Shown piece by piece: positions 1-8,555 of a stretch of DNA of 64,000 nucleotides; position 1 is the stretch's first letter, and each line of letters begins with the position of its first letter. The position numbers were made by a program, and so were the translations under genes. The notes beneath the pieces are model-generated. The model was given only the letters and a program-made list of their open reading frames with translations, searched no databases and was not told the DNA's origin. The stretch is from the NCBI RefSeq assembly GCF_038637725.1, contig NZ_CP152052.1, positions 479,501 through 543,500 on the forward strand. Reading direction: 5' to 3'. The DNA comes from Psychrobacillus sp. FSL H8-0483. Its GTDB lineage: Bacteria; Bacillota; Bacilli; Bacillales_A; Planococcaceae.

Positions 1-182
1 ACATCAGTAAATTTTTGGAGAGTTTAAAAGAACTAAAGGTTGATCCAATAGGTTTAACCGAAAAATTTCGCATGCACTACCATGGAGATTGGGATAAAAC
101 TATGACGAGAGAAACAATAAGTAAATTACAATGGGACATTCACGTTGAAACGTCAATTGTTAGTACAGGTACGTTAAGGTGA
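1..182 (+). CDS. C-terminal end of a Ger(x)C-family spore germination protein (partial)
   Basis: This is the 3' end of a gene that enters from the left edge; the readable frame begins at base 3 and stops with TGA at 180-182. The last 59 residues contain KVDPIGL followed by a Trp-Asp and a closing strand-rich stretch. Ger(x)C lipoproteins (the GerAC/GerBC type C subunit of nutrient germinant receptors) end with a vDplGlg motif, a conserved W and a final amphipathic segment, which is the match I see. The receptor A and B subunits would be expected just outside the window. The call rests on a short tail only. Confidence 0.6.
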   Translation, partial: ISKFLESLKELKVDPIGLTEKFRMHYHGDWDKTMTRETISKLQWDIHVETSIVSTGTLR

Positions 183-253
183 GTTTAGAAAACACAAGGT
201 AGCTGGAGCCTTTACAGCTACTTTATTAAAAGGTTCTGCTTACTTACCTTTTT

Positions 254-395
254 GGCTCTGTTAAACGATGGTGTTGTTATCGGCTAAAATCCGCTCGCTT
301 TTCTCGCAAGCTCGCTCTGGTGTCTTGGCAGCCTGTTTTTCCGCAGGAGTCTCGCGAATTTTCAACACAAAATATATGCTTCTAAAAAACAACAG
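254..395. repeat. Dispersed repeat family A, copy A1
   Basis: The segment runs from GGCTCTGTTAAACGAT to TTCTAAAAAACAACAG. Its reverse complement matches 55,007-55,236 almost end to end, including both boundaries, so A1 and that copy are inverted relative to each other. The interior is GC-richer than the surroundings (TCCGCTCGCTTT, TTTTTCCGCAGGAGTC). Degenerate or partial relatives lie at about 4,302-4,425, 22,925-23,028 and 27,521-27,597. No open frame spans it. Confidence 0.75.
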
Positions 396-407
396 CTTAA
401 TTTAACG

Positions 408-582
408 AGGGCACTGAAAAACTAGAAAATAGTATTTTTGTTGGAACTATTTGCTGTATTTAATTTAAGAGAATTTAGCGGGACGCATGAGACTCCTGCG
501 GGAAAGCGAATGCCAAAGCGCTAAATTCTCTTAGGGGCTATTTGATAGATAATTTATTAGAATGACACTTTTTCAGTGCCTC
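408..582. repeat. Nested inverted-repeat element (MITE-like)
   Basis: Outer arms GAGGGCACTGAAAAA (408-422) and TTTTTCAGTGCCTC (569-582) are inverted. Inside them a perfect 15-bp inverted repeat, TAAGAGAATTTAGCG (466-480) and CGCTAAATTCTCTTA (519-533), encloses a GC-rich core with CTCCTGCGGGAAAGCGAA. There is no coding frame. The nested arms suggest a small non-autonomous element or repeat relic; no target duplication was identified. Confidence 0.5.
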
Positions 583-643
583 AATTTAACAGAGGCATCT
601 ATTTAAAATACTTCAGTGTAGACTGCAAAATAACCTGAAAATT

Positions 644-676
644 AAAACCCCACTAGAAATAATCAAAGTGGGGGAG
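644..676 (-). terminator. Rho-independent terminator of the YfhD-like gene
   Basis: On the minus strand the stem CCCCACT...AGTGGGG is followed by a TTTT run, about 30 bases after the stop of the small gene at 705-872. Confidence 0.7.
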
Positions 677-704
677 GATTTGTATAATTATTGTTCCGTT
701 AAAT

Positions 705-872
705 TTATTTCTTTTTATTATTTCGTTTTTTAAACGATTCGTTATGTTCCAGTTCACCAAATTCTCGAGCAAATTCTTCTTGAATTTCATTTGGTTTAAT
801 TTTTTGATTTTTAGGCGTTTGAGGGAGCGTATCTTTGTTCTGACTTTTCCCTTGTTTATTATCTCTACCCAT
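705..872 (-). CDS. Small hydrophilic YfhD-like protein, 55 aa
   Basis: A short gene: ATG at 872 preceded by the strong site AAAGGAGG, stop at 705-707. The product begins MGRDNKQGKS, contains TLPQTP and ends in a Lys/Asn-rich tail (FKKRNNKKK). The MGR start, the LPQ.P motif and an acidic middle (EEFAREFGELE) resemble the YfhD family of small Bacillus proteins, which look like small acid-soluble spore proteins. Function in the family is not established. Good ribosome-binding site and own terminator support it as a real gene; the family assignment is moderate. Confidence 0.6.
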   Translation of the reverse strand: MGRDNKQGKSQNKDTLPQTPKNQKIKPNEIQEEFAREFGELEHNESFKKRNNKKK

Positions 873-944
873 GCAAATCCTCCTTTCGTATATTACGTAC
901 CTAACTAATATGGCATGGAAGGTTTGTTTCTACTCATAAAATAA

Positions 945-978
945 AAAAAAACACTGAGGGTTTTTTTCCCAGTGCTTT
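945..978 (-). terminator. Terminator of the tandem kinase operon
   Basis: Minus-strand hairpin AAAGCACTGGG / CCCTCAGTG followed by a run of eight or more T, directly after the stop of the kinase at 994. Confidence 0.75.
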
Positions 979-993
979 AGGTAGTATGGAATT

Positions 994-2286
994 TTATCTC
1001 AAAACCAATTCCCTTGTTGTATTCTTCGTTTCTGTTTGTGCAACGGAAATAGAAGGTGAACTAAACATAATTTCAAATGTCGTACCTACACCTAGTTCAC
1101 TTTCTACATGTATAGTTCCATTCATTGCACGGATAAAGCTGAAAACAACAATCATACCAAGGCCTGTTCCTTTATCGCCTTTTGTTGAATAATAAGGTTC
1201 TCCTAACCGAACCACTTGTTCAGATGTCATACCAGACCCTGTATCCCCAATTGTTATACTCACATTTGTTTGTGTGGAGTGTGTCTCAACCTTTAATATT
1301 CCACCATTCGGCATTGCTTCAATGGCATTTTTCATTATATTCACTAAGCATTGATGGAATTTCTGCCGGTCACCCTCAATAGTTGCCTCATGTGAAAAGT
1401 TAGTTATTACTTGAACGGAATTCCGATTTGCAGAAGGTTGCAGTAATTGGATAACTTGTTGTATTTCCTCTTGGACGATAAGGGATTCGACTAACTTTAT
1501 TTCAGGTTTAGATAAATTCAAATAATCTTGAATGACTCTTTCCGCTGATTTAAGCTCTCTTCTTAAAATGGAAAGGTATTGCAATCGATTTTCATCAGAA
1601 ATATTCTCACTTTGCAAAAGCTGGACAAAGCCGATTGCTGCTGTCAGTGGATTCCTTATTTCATGAGAAATAGCAGCACCCATTTTCTCGATTACTTCCT
1701 GCCTGTTTACTTTTAAGAGTTTTTCGCTCAAAATGGTGGATTTTCTTGTTTCCTCGATATAGTATGCAATCATTCCAACTCCTAATGGTTGGATGAATAA
1801 AAAAGCAAAATATACATCGTACAAAGGGTAAGGCAGATGTACAAATTCCAAAACTGTTTGTATTAAACTAAGCAAAAATGTAAATCCAACTGAAAATAGG
1901 ATTCGTTGATTAGATGATTGTTTTAAAAAAAATGGAGAAAGCCTCCATAACGAGAAAGAAATAGCACTATAGAATATTGCGGTAAGCCAAAATTCGAAGT
2001 CAACACCATTCATTCCACTAATCCCAATGGTAACTAACCCCAATAAAGGGCCTAGTCCCATATAGAGACCGCCAATAATAATAGGAATATTTCTTAAATC
2101 AAAATAGAAGCCTTCGTGTATAGGATAGCTAAATGCGAGACAGATGAAGAAACTAATAACAAGATAAAAGAAGGCTACTCTTTTAATAGACCTTGTAATA
2201 TTCAGCCTTTCAACCCATAACAAACCTAAAAAAAGTAATACTATTAACAAAGATAGGTTAAAAAAAAAGTGTTTAGTCAATTCCAA
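994..2286 (-). CDS. Sporulation-type membrane histidine kinase with 5TM sensor (KinB-like)
   Basis: Membrane histidine kinase that probably feeds phosphate to a response regulator such as Spo0F; no regulator gene is adjacent, as is usual for orphan sporulation kinases. The first about 180 residues form five to six membrane segments of the LYT-type 5TM sensor. The phosphoacceptor is His about 208 in AAISHEIRNPLTAAIGF, followed by an N box (NIMKNAIEAMPNGG), a G1 box (IGDTGSGM) and a G2 box (GDKGTGLGM), so the ATPase domain is complete. I start it at the TTG at 2286 (about 430 aa) because AGAGGT lies six bases upstream; a longer TTG start at 2307 would overlap that site. It follows the paralogous kinase at 2347-3570 by 60 bases. 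Confidence 0.85.
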   Translation of the reverse strand: MELTKHFFFNLSLLIVLLFLGLLWVERLNITRSIKRVAFFYLVISFFICLAFSYPIHEGFYFDLRNIPIIIGGLYMGLGPLLGLVTIGISGMNGVDFEFWLTAIFYSAISFSLWRLSPFFLKQSSNQRILFSVGFTFLLSLIQTVLEFVHLPYPLYDVYFAFLFIQPLGVGMIAYYIEETRKSTILSEKLLKVNRQEVIEKMGAAISHEIRNPLTAAIGFVQLLQSENISDENRLQYLSILRRELKSAERVIQDYLNLSKPEIKLVESLIVQEEIQQVIQLLQPSANRNSVQVITNFSHEATIEGDRQKFHQCLVNIMKNAIEAMPNGGILKVETHSTQTNVSITIGDTGSGMTSEQVVRLGEPYYSTKGDKGTGLGMIVVFSFIRAMNGTIHVESELGVGTTFEIMFSSPSISVAQTETKNTTRELVLR

Positions 2287-2346
2287 CGTATTACCTCTCT
2301 TCAACAACAGAATGGGCAGATACTGTCTAAAAATGTGTTAGTTTAC

Positions 2347-3570
2347 TCAACGCTTCAAATGAGGTTTTATCGGTTTAAAAGAAAATTTCAAAAATTCCCC
2401 TTTTCCGTTCTCCCTTTTTACTTCATCAATCGTCCCTTTCATCGCACGCACGATACTGAAAGAAAGTGTCATAGAGAAGTCTTTTTGTTTTAATTCTTCG
2501 CTACAAATGCTTGTTTCATTATCTTGTATAGTAATGACTATATGAGTTGTCGTTTCTACTGCTTCTATTAGTAATGTACCACCGTTTGGTCTAGATTCAA
2601 TAGAATTTTTAATAATATTTATAAAGCATTGTTGAAACTTAGAACGGTCTCCTTCCATTAATCTAGTCGAAGAGAAGTTAGTGGATAATTTAACAGAATG
2701 ATAGTTAGCTAACGGCTGTAATAACTTAATAACGTGCATTAGTTCTTCCTGTACATTTAATGGTTCTACTGATTCAAGTATTGGTTTGGAATAGGATAGA
2801 TAATCTTGGATAATTCTTTCGGCTGAATCCAATTCATCTTTTAGGATAGCAAGGTATTGTGTTCTTTTTTCCATGTCATGATTGTCTTTATGTAGCAGTT
2901 CGACAAAACCAAGTGCTGTTGTTAATGGATTGCGAATTTCATGTGAGATAGCAGCACCCATTTGTTCAATTGCTTCTAATTTTTCAGCAATAATTAACTG
3001 ATGACGTAAAAGATTGTTTTTTTCAATCATTTCTATAATATATGCAATTATCACTACCCCAAGAGGAGGAACAACTAAATAAGCAAAAAACAAATCAGGT
3101 ATATCATTAGATGGTGCAATTTTTAACACAAGGATTAGGATACCAACACTCAGAAAAAAAGCATGTCCCATAGAAAAAAGAATTCGATGGTTTGAAGTGA
3201 GCCTCATAAACCACGGGGAAATAACCCATAAGTAAATGCTGAAAGTCGTGTAAATGACGCATCCTACCATAAAACCAAAATCAATTCCGTGAAATCCACG
3301 CATGAAAATGACCAATAAACCCAAAGCAGGACTTTGCCTTAGATAAAGTCCCCCAATTAAAAATGGTATTATTCTTAAATCTAATACAAATTCATCACCG
3401 AATGGATAGGTAAATATGTTGCAAAGAACCAATGACACAGTAAAATATAATAGCGCAGTTCGTTTGTGTATAAGAATACTACCGGATCTCCTGAATACAG
3501 AAAAACAAAGGAAAAACAAGATTATTAATAAGGAAAGATTGAATAGAAAGTTCATCGTTATAGTTCCCAC
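2347..3570 (-). CDS. Paralogous 5TM histidine kinase with degenerate ATP-binding domain (probable pseudokinase)
   Basis: Tandem paralogue of the kinase at 994-2286, same 5TM sensor layout and an intact H box (His about 210 in AAISHEIRNPLTTALGF). The N box is kept (NIIKNSIESRPNGG), but the G1 box reads QDNETS instead of GDTGSG and the F/G2 region (GEPYYSTKG..GTGLGM in the neighbour) is shortened to a stretch ending SMTLSFSIV, so nucleotide binding is probably lost. It could act as a phosphoacceptor or dimer partner for the intact kinase. The start is set at GTG 3570 with AAGAGGT upstream, about 407 aa; the frame is open to 3588. It is uninterrupted, which argues against simple decay. Confidence 0.8.
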   Translation of the reverse strand: MGTITMNFLFNLSLLIILFFLCFSVFRRSGSILIHKRTALLYFTVSLVLCNIFTYPFGDEFVLDLRIIPFLIGGLYLRQSPALGLLVIFMRGFHGIDFGFMVGCVIYTTFSIYLWVISPWFMRLTSNHRILFSMGHAFFLSVGILILVLKIAPSNDIPDLFFAYLVVPPLGVVIIAYIIEMIEKNNLLRHQLIIAEKLEAIEQMGAAISHEIRNPLTTALGFVELLHKDNHDMEKRTQYLAILKDELDSAERIIQDYLSYSKPILESVEPLNVQEELMHVIKLLQPLANYHSVKLSTNFSSTRLMEGDRSKFQQCFINIIKNSIESRPNGGTLLIEAVETTTHIVITIQDNETSICSEELKQKDFSMTLSFSIVRAMKGTIDEVKRENGKGEFLKFSFKPIKPHLKR

Positions 3571-3673
3571 GGGTATACCTCTTCCCAATTGTTTATAGGT
3601 TAATAGTAACTAGAGGAAAAGTAATATTCAATAGTTTATATTAATTATTTTGAAAATTTATTTAAATTGAACA

Positions 3674-3715
3674 AAAAAACCAGGTATATACATGATCGGT
3701 ATATGCCTGGGTGCA
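3674..3715 (-). terminator. Terminator of the 144-aa gene
   Basis: Stem CCAGGCATATACC / GTATATACCTGG on the minus strand followed by TTTTTTT. Confidence 0.75.
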
Positions 3716-3727
3716 TTTGCATTTTAT

Positions 3728-4162
3728 TTACTTTTCTTTGTTAAAAAAAGAAACTAACTGCTTTTGAGTTGGGGCTTGAATTTTATACGTTAACTCTCTA
3801 TCTCCACTATTTTCTATACGTGGAATAATGGATTCAATAACGTTGAATTTCCAAAATGAGGGCTTGCTTTTTGTGCTTTTTTCCGTTTCTGGGGTCATCA
3901 TTTTTCTTTGGAAAGAATGAAGTTTTGCCATTAGGAACTTTTCTTTTATTCGAATAAGTAAATAACCTTCATCGGTCTCAGGATTAAATTTCTTCATCAG
4001 TGATTCACCTAATTCAAACGTGTTGGATTTATTTTGAACAGATGGTGAAATAACAAAGATATTTCCCTTACGAAATAGGGCAGTGTTAGATACTTGACTA
4101 AGACCTAAATCATTTATTAGAAAATCCAGGTTTACTTGGGATGCTTCACTAGCGACAGACAT
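3728..4162 (-). CDS. Protein of unknown function, 144 aa
   Basis: I do not recognise a family. The product has no signal peptide or membrane segment. It starts MSVASEASQVNLDFLINDLG and contains a mixed alpha/beta pattern with FRKGNIFVISPSVQNK, a Lys/Thr-rich linker (MTPETEKSTKSKPS) around residues 90-103 and a C-terminal KIQAPTQKQLVSFFNKEK. The gene has an AGGAGGTA site just upstream of its ATG and its own terminator, so it is likely real and monocistronic. It lies upstream of the kinase pair on the same strand, separated by that terminator. Confidence 0.6.
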   Translation of the reverse strand: MSVASEASQVNLDFLINDLGLSQVSNTALFRKGNIFVISPSVQNKSNTFELGESLMKKFNPETDEGYLLIRIKEKFLMAKLHSFQRKMMTPETEKSTKSKPSFWKFNVIESIIPRIENSGDRELTYKIQAPTQKQLVSFFNKEK

Positions 4163-4301
4163 ATAGTACCTCCTCTACTTGTACACGGACTAATACTATA
4201 AGTATACCCCATTTTGCAAGTAATATCTTTAATTTTGGGAATACTTTCTTAATAAAGGAGAAAATTATTGCTTTTTACGTAATAAAGAAGTTTAATACAA
4301 G

Positions 4302-4425
4302 GCTTTGTTAAAACAATCATGTTGTTATCTGCCGAAAATCCGCTCGCTTTCCGGGGTATTGGTAGCCCGTTTTTCGTATAGTAATAAATTTTGTATGTGT
4401 GTCTATAGAAAGATTAATTAATTTT
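4302..4425. repeat. Dispersed repeat family A, degenerate copy A2
   Basis: Begins GGCTTTGTTAAAACAATC and continues with TGTTGTTATCTGCCGAAAATCCGCTCGCTTTC, in pieces closely matching copy A1 in the same orientation, then loses similarity. The full stretch 4,163-4,634 holds this copy, the palindrome at 4,446-4,488 and no gene. Confidence 0.6.
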
Positions 4426-4445
4426 AACTACCTATATTATAAAAA

Positions 4446-4488
4446 GACGAGGATCGTGAACAATTTAAAATTGTTCACGATCCTCGTC
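4446..4488. terminator. Orphan perfect hairpin, similar to the terminator at 6,597
   Basis: Long near-perfect palindrome GACGAGGATCGTGAACAA ... TTGTTCACGATCCTCGTC with A/T tracts on both sides. No gene ends here on either strand. Its outer arm (GACGAGG) and loop-proximal arm (AACAA/TTGTT) match the terminator after the anti-sigma gene, so the sigma locus is bracketed by two related hairpins. Confidence 0.55.
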
Positions 4489-4634
4489 ATTTATTTAACG
4501 ATAACTTATTAGATTTGCTGAAGTTTTTTATACTTCCTACTGTAGACTCAGATATAGTTGGAGATAGGTAAAATTAACAATTGTATGTGATCGAATACTC
4601 ATACACCTAGAAAAAATAGGTGCATTTAATTTCT

Positions 4635-4659
4635 AAAACTTTTTTCGTAATTGCGTGTC
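4635..4659 (+). promoter_or_regulatory. Candidate ECF-type autoregulatory promoter
   Basis: AAAAC at 4635-4639, 14 bases, then CGTGTC at 4654-4659 and TAATAG, 34 bases upstream of the sigma gene. Bacillus ECF promoters typically have an AAC-containing -35 and a CGTC/CGTGTC -10; the spacing here is slightly short, so this is tentative. Confidence 0.45.
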
Positions 4660-4692
4660 TAATAGATAAGGGTAAATAAATGAGGTGAAATC

Positions 4693-5214
4693 TTGAGCGA
4701 AAAGAAATTGGTGGAGAAAGCGATTAAAGGTAATGAAGATGCGTTTTTAGAACTAATCCATTCCTATCAAGAAGCATTGTATCGAACAGCAATATCTTAT
4801 TTAAAAAACGAAGGAGATGCATTAGAAGCAGTCCAGGAAGTAACGTATAGGGCTTATCGCAGTTTGAAAACAGTGAAGGAGCCTGCTTACTTTAAGACAT
4901 GGCTCATCCGAATAATGATGAACTATTGTCAGGATGTCATAAAGAAAAGTAAGAGGGAAGTGCTGGAGGAAAGGATACTTGGAATGCAGGGAGTAAGTGA
5001 AGATTTCACTTTTTTGGAAGTGGAAGAAGCTCTATTAAATTTATCTGATTACAATAGAGAGTTATTGCACTTGAAATACTTTGAAGATGTCAAAATAAAG
5101 GACATCGCCGTTATGTGGAATACTCCAGAAGGAACGATTAAAACACGACTACATAAGGCGTTGCGAGCATTTAGGCACAATTTTGAAGAGAAAGGGGAGA
5201 TGAAACGTGTTTGA
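4693..5214 (+). CDS. ECF-subfamily RNA polymerase sigma factor
   Basis: 173-aa sigma-70 family protein of extracytoplasmic-function size. Region 2 covers about residues 12-85 (DAFLELIHSYQEALYRTA, later FKTWLIRIMMNYC), region 4 about 110-165 with the helix-turn-helix KIKDIAVMWNTPEGTIKTRL. It should direct core polymerase to a small regulon, probably including its own operon. The start is TTG at 4693 with AGGTGA upstream. The stop overlaps the anti-sigma start by 8 bases, so translation is coupled, the usual arrangement of a sigma with its membrane inhibitor. Confidence 0.9.
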   Translation: MSEKKLVEKAIKGNEDAFLELIHSYQEALYRTAISYLKNEGDALEAVQEVTYRAYRSLKTVKEPAYFKTWLIRIMMNYCQDVIKKSKREVLEERILGMQGVSEDFTFLEVEEALLNLSDYNRELLHLKYFEDVKIKDIAVMWNTPEGTIKTRLHKALRAFRHNFEEKGEMKRV

Positions 5215-6589
5215 GGAGGAAAAAAAGAAATTGGAGCAGAGGAAAAGTTTAATTGATAAAGTTGATGTACCAAAGGACAAACTGTATGTTGCCGTACAAA
5301 GTGGGTTCGAGAAAGCGAAAAATGAACGAGCGTTAAAAAGAAGTATGATTAGAAAACGAAGTACATGGTCGATAGCGATAGCTGCCATCCTTCTCATCTC
5401 ATTTGTTACATCTATCTCTGTATCTCCTGTATTCGCAAGTAAAGTTGCTTCGATTCCTGGTCTGGATAAGATTGTTTCTCTTATACAGCAAGATAGAGGT
5501 TTAACCGCAGCGGTAGAAAATGACTTCTATCAACCTATAAATCTGTCTCAAGAAAAGAACGGTATTACAGTAACTCTTGATGGAGTAATTGCAGATAATA
5601 AAGGAATGGTTGTATTCTATTCTGTCCAGTCAAAAGAAATAGATTTAAGCTCCCTTGAACTAAAATATATTCAATTATGGTCGGGATTACACACCAAATA
5701 TTTTAGTTTTGACTTAGGTAATAATTCTCTTCCTTTGACTACTAAGGAAAATTCCGATGTTTTTAGTACATCAGAACATATTTGGAACGTAAAACAAGGG
5801 AAAGATCTCTCGTGGGTAGTAGGTTTGAAAAATGGTAATAAAATAGAACACTTTAGAATTCCATTTTCTTATAAAAAAATGACTGTGAAAAGTAAAGAAA
5901 TTGAAGTCAACAAAGAAGTAACCATTGAAGGTCAAAAATTCATAGTAAAGAATCTCATCGTTGATCCAATACAAACTACAGTTAGAATAAAGGAAAATCC
6001 TAATAACTCTAAGAAACTTCTTTCTAGAGCATTTGATGAATTAAAGCTAGTGGACGAGACGGGCAGGACTTGGTCTGCTATGTCTGGAAATTCATTTAAG
6101 GTACTTTCGAAAGGGGACTTGTGGGAGGTTCCACTTAAGGAGAGCTTTTATTTCCATGATCCGAAAGAATTGACATTAACCTTTGGGAAAATTGCAGCGA
6201 TGGATAAAGATGAAGCGCATATTTTAATCGATACCGAATCTAAGGAGTTTTTGGAAGAGCCTTCAAAATCGATATTCTCTAACCTGCAAGTGAAGGATAA
6301 TAAAGTCAGTTTTATAGTGCAAGTCGATAAGGATTACGATAAGAATATGGTTAACTTTCATAAATTTATAGATGCTAAAGGAAATGAATTTTCTATAATT
6401 ACTGGAGGGCGTACACCAAGTGTTTCTAATTATGTGAAAGGTTCAATGATAAACGTTCCTGGAGTGGGAAAGAAAATAGAATTTGAACTACCAGATAAAT
6501 CTATTACAAATTTTACAAATCCAATTCGGTTGAATCTTAATTTTTACCCATCGTGGATAGAAGAGGATGTAGAAGTGGAAATAAAATAA
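5207..6589 (+). CDS. DUF4179-type membrane anti-sigma factor
   Basis: Starts with GTG at 5207 inside the end of the sigma gene. Residues 1-50 are charged and cytoplasmic, a single membrane helix (TWSIAIAAILLISFVTSIS) lies at about 53-72, and the remaining about 385 residues are extracytoplasmic and beta-rich. This order matches anti-sigma factors with the DUF4179 domain: the cytosolic tail holds the partner sigma factor and the outer part senses an envelope signal. The signal cannot be read from sequence. A strong terminator follows immediately. Confidence 0.85.
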   Translation: MFEEEKKKLEQRKSLIDKVDVPKDKLYVAVQSGFEKAKNERALKRSMIRKRSTWSIAIAAILLISFVTSISVSPVFASKVASIPGLDKIVSLIQQDRGLTAAVENDFYQPINLSQEKNGITVTLDGVIADNKGMVVFYSVQSKEIDLSSLELKYIQLWSGLHTKYFSFDLGNNSLPLTTKENSDVFSTSEHIWNVKQGKDLSWVVGLKNGNKIEHFRIPFSYKKMTVKSKEIEVNKEVTIEGQKFIVKNLIVDPIQTTVRIKENPNNSKKLLSRAFDELKLVDETGRTWSAMSGNSFKVLSKGDLWEVPLKESFYFHDPKELTLTFGKIAAMDKDEAHILIDTESKEFLEEPSKSIFSNLQVKDNKVSFIVQVDKDYDKNMVNFHKFIDAKGNEFSIITGGRTPSVSNYVKGSMINVPGVGKKIEFELPDKSITNFTNPIRLNLNFYPSWIEEDVEVEIK

Positions 6590-6596
6590 AAAAAAA

Positions 6597-6643
6597 GACG
6601 AGGTTCTTAAACAATATTTCATTGTTCAAGAACCTCGTTTTTA
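6597..6643. terminator. Bidirectional terminator between anti-sigma and IseA-like gene
   Basis: Stem GACGAGGTTCTT..AACAAT / ATTGTT.AAGAACCTCGT with a T run on the plus strand and an A run upstream, so it can serve both converging genes. Confidence 0.85.
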
Positions 6644-6668
6644 TTTATCGATATTTTGTTATGTTTAT

Positions 6669-8501
6669 TTAATACATATTAACAATGCCCACTCGGTCTA
6701 TTTTATATTCCATCGATCCAGTCGGTTGAACAGTGAAATACATTTTGTTTTCACCATTCTTTAGTAGACCTCTATAATTATTTTCTAGCTCGGCGTTAAA
6801 ATACGCAATAAATTCTACTTGTGAATTGCTTCTTCCGATTTCCTTTAATTTAGTCAATTCTACTTTTTTTATTCCTTTTTTAAATTCTGTCACTTGAAAA
6901 GAAGAGTAGGGAAGGAACTGATTTTGTGCTACTTTTGAGTCAACGAGTAAATAATTGAATAGCGTTGAAATTGGATTTATATTGCCAGGAATATCTAAAT
7001 TCCCATAAGGCTCTTTACTAACTCTCCAACCTGCTTTGTCAACATATTGATATTCCACAATGTACATTTGTTTTTCGTTCGTGTTTCCAATCGGAACAGT
7101 TACTCTATAGAATGTTGAATTATTATCTGTCTTCATAAATTCAGCGGTAGCTTTTGACCATTGCGCCATTGAACCACCGTCTGCTTCAATCTGTGCAAGT
7201 TTCCCATTGTATTCTATGATACCGCGGTCTTTAATAAACTGCTCGGCAGCAGCCTGTGTCATCGATTGTGTTAAATAGTTCAACAACTTAGTCTTTGTAT
7301 CGATTTTGCTTGCTAGATAGCGGTACGTGTATCCATTATAGAAAAATGTTTTGTATTCACCATATCCATATTCTCCGCCGGCTTCAACGTAGCTTGTGGC
7401 TGCTTTATACTTAGCTACAAGTTCTACTGCTATTTTGTCTGTGATTGCTGTACTTTGCTCTAGTTTAGGCTCTTTGCTAACTCTCCATCCAGCTCGATCA
7501 ATATATTGATATTCTACTATATATGTTTGAATTTCCTTTGTGTTTCCAATTGGAACAGTTACTCGATAAAACGTTGTATTCATATCCGTCTTCATAAATT
7601 CAGCGGTAGCTTTTGACCATTGTGCTAAAGATCCACCGTCTGCTTCAACTTGTGCGAGTTTTCCATTGTATTCGATAATTCCGCGGTCTTTGATAAACTG
7701 CTCGGCAGCAGCTTGTGTCATCGATTGTGTTAAATAGTTCAACAACTTAGTTTTTGTATCGATTTTGCTAGATAGGTAGCGATATGTGTATCCATTATAG
7801 AAAAATGTTTTGTATTCACCGCGTCCATACTCTCCACCAGCTTGAACATAGCGTGAAGCTTCTTCAAATTTTGCAGCCAGTTCGACAGCTAGTTTATTTG
7901 AAATAGCCGTGATTTTCTCTTGTTCAGGTTCTTTACTAATTTTCCATCCATCTTTTTTGAAATATTGATACTCGACTATGAAGTCTTGATTTTCACTTGT
8001 ACTCCAAACAGGAACAGTTAATTGATAGTAGAAAGTATTCTTTTCTGTTTTCACATACTGTGCAGAAGCTCTTTCCCATTGCAATAAAGAACCGCCATCC
8101 ACTTCTTCGACTTGTGCTAGTTTGCCCCTATACTCAATAATTCCTCGACTTTTCACAAATTGCTCTGCTTCTGAAGGAACTAAAACCTTTTCCAAGTATT
8201 TTTTTAACTCTTTTTTTGTATCTATAGAGCTAGATAAATAGCGATATGTTTTATTATTATGTGAAAATGTTTTATACTCATCTTTCTTATAGTCACCACC
8301 ACGCTGTACATAATTGGATATTTTATTCAATTCAATAGCCAGATTAATTGCTTGTTTTGTAGTTAATTCATTCTTATATTTTCCCTTATGTTCCCCTTTC
8401 GAGTGTTCTTTTGCTAACACATGAGCATTTTGTGAAAATGGAATGCATAATAAGATAACGGTTAATCCAGTAATCAAAACCTTCTTAAAAATTCCAATCA
8501 T
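6669..8501 (-). CDS. Secreted protein with three tandem IseA (DL-endopeptidase inhibitor) domains
   Basis: 610-aa exported protein. A signal peptide covers about residues 1-30 (hydrophobic core VLITGLTVILLCIPF, then AHVLA). Three repeats follow at about 45-205, 206-355 and 356-500, each with a YRYLSSxIDTKxxL, a RGIIEYxGKLAQ and a DGGSxxQW block. These blocks match IseA (YoeB), which in Bacillus binds and inhibits cell-wall DL-endopeptidases; family members normally have one such domain of about 150 residues. The last about 110 residues form a separate domain I do not recognise. Repeats 2 and 3 are nearly identical, indicating recent duplication. A near-match WalR box lies upstream. Confidence 0.8.
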   Translation of the reverse strand: MIGIFKKVLITGLTVILLCIPFSQNAHVLAKEHSKGEHKGKYKNELTTKQAINLAIELNKISNYVQRGGDYKKDEYKTFSHNNKTYRYLSSSIDTKKELKKYLEKVLVPSEAEQFVKSRGIIEYRGKLAQVEEVDGGSLLQWERASAQYVKTEKNTFYYQLTVPVWSTSENQDFIVEYQYFKKDGWKISKEPEQEKITAISNKLAVELAAKFEEASRYVQAGGEYGRGEYKTFFYNGYTYRYLSSKIDTKTKLLNYLTQSMTQAAAEQFIKDRGIIEYNGKLAQVEADGGSLAQWSKATAEFMKTDMNTTFYRVTVPIGNTKEIQTYIVEYQYIDRAGWRVSKEPKLEQSTAITDKIAVELVAKYKAATSYVEAGGEYGYGEYKTFFYNGYTYRYLASKIDTKTKLLNYLTQSMTQAAAEQFIKDRGIIEYNGKLAQIEADGGSMAQWSKATAEFMKTDNNSTFYRVTVPIGNTNEKQMYIVEYQYVDKAGWRVSKEPYGNLDIPGNINPISTLFNYLLVDSKVAQNQFLPYSSFQVTEFKKGIKKVELTKLKEIGRSNSQVEFIAYFNAELENNYRGLLKNGENKMYFTVQPTGSMEYKIDRVGIVNMY

Positions 8502-8555
8502 TAAATAAAACCTCCATAAATTGTTTTTATTGTTAACATTTAGTTAGACGTAAAG

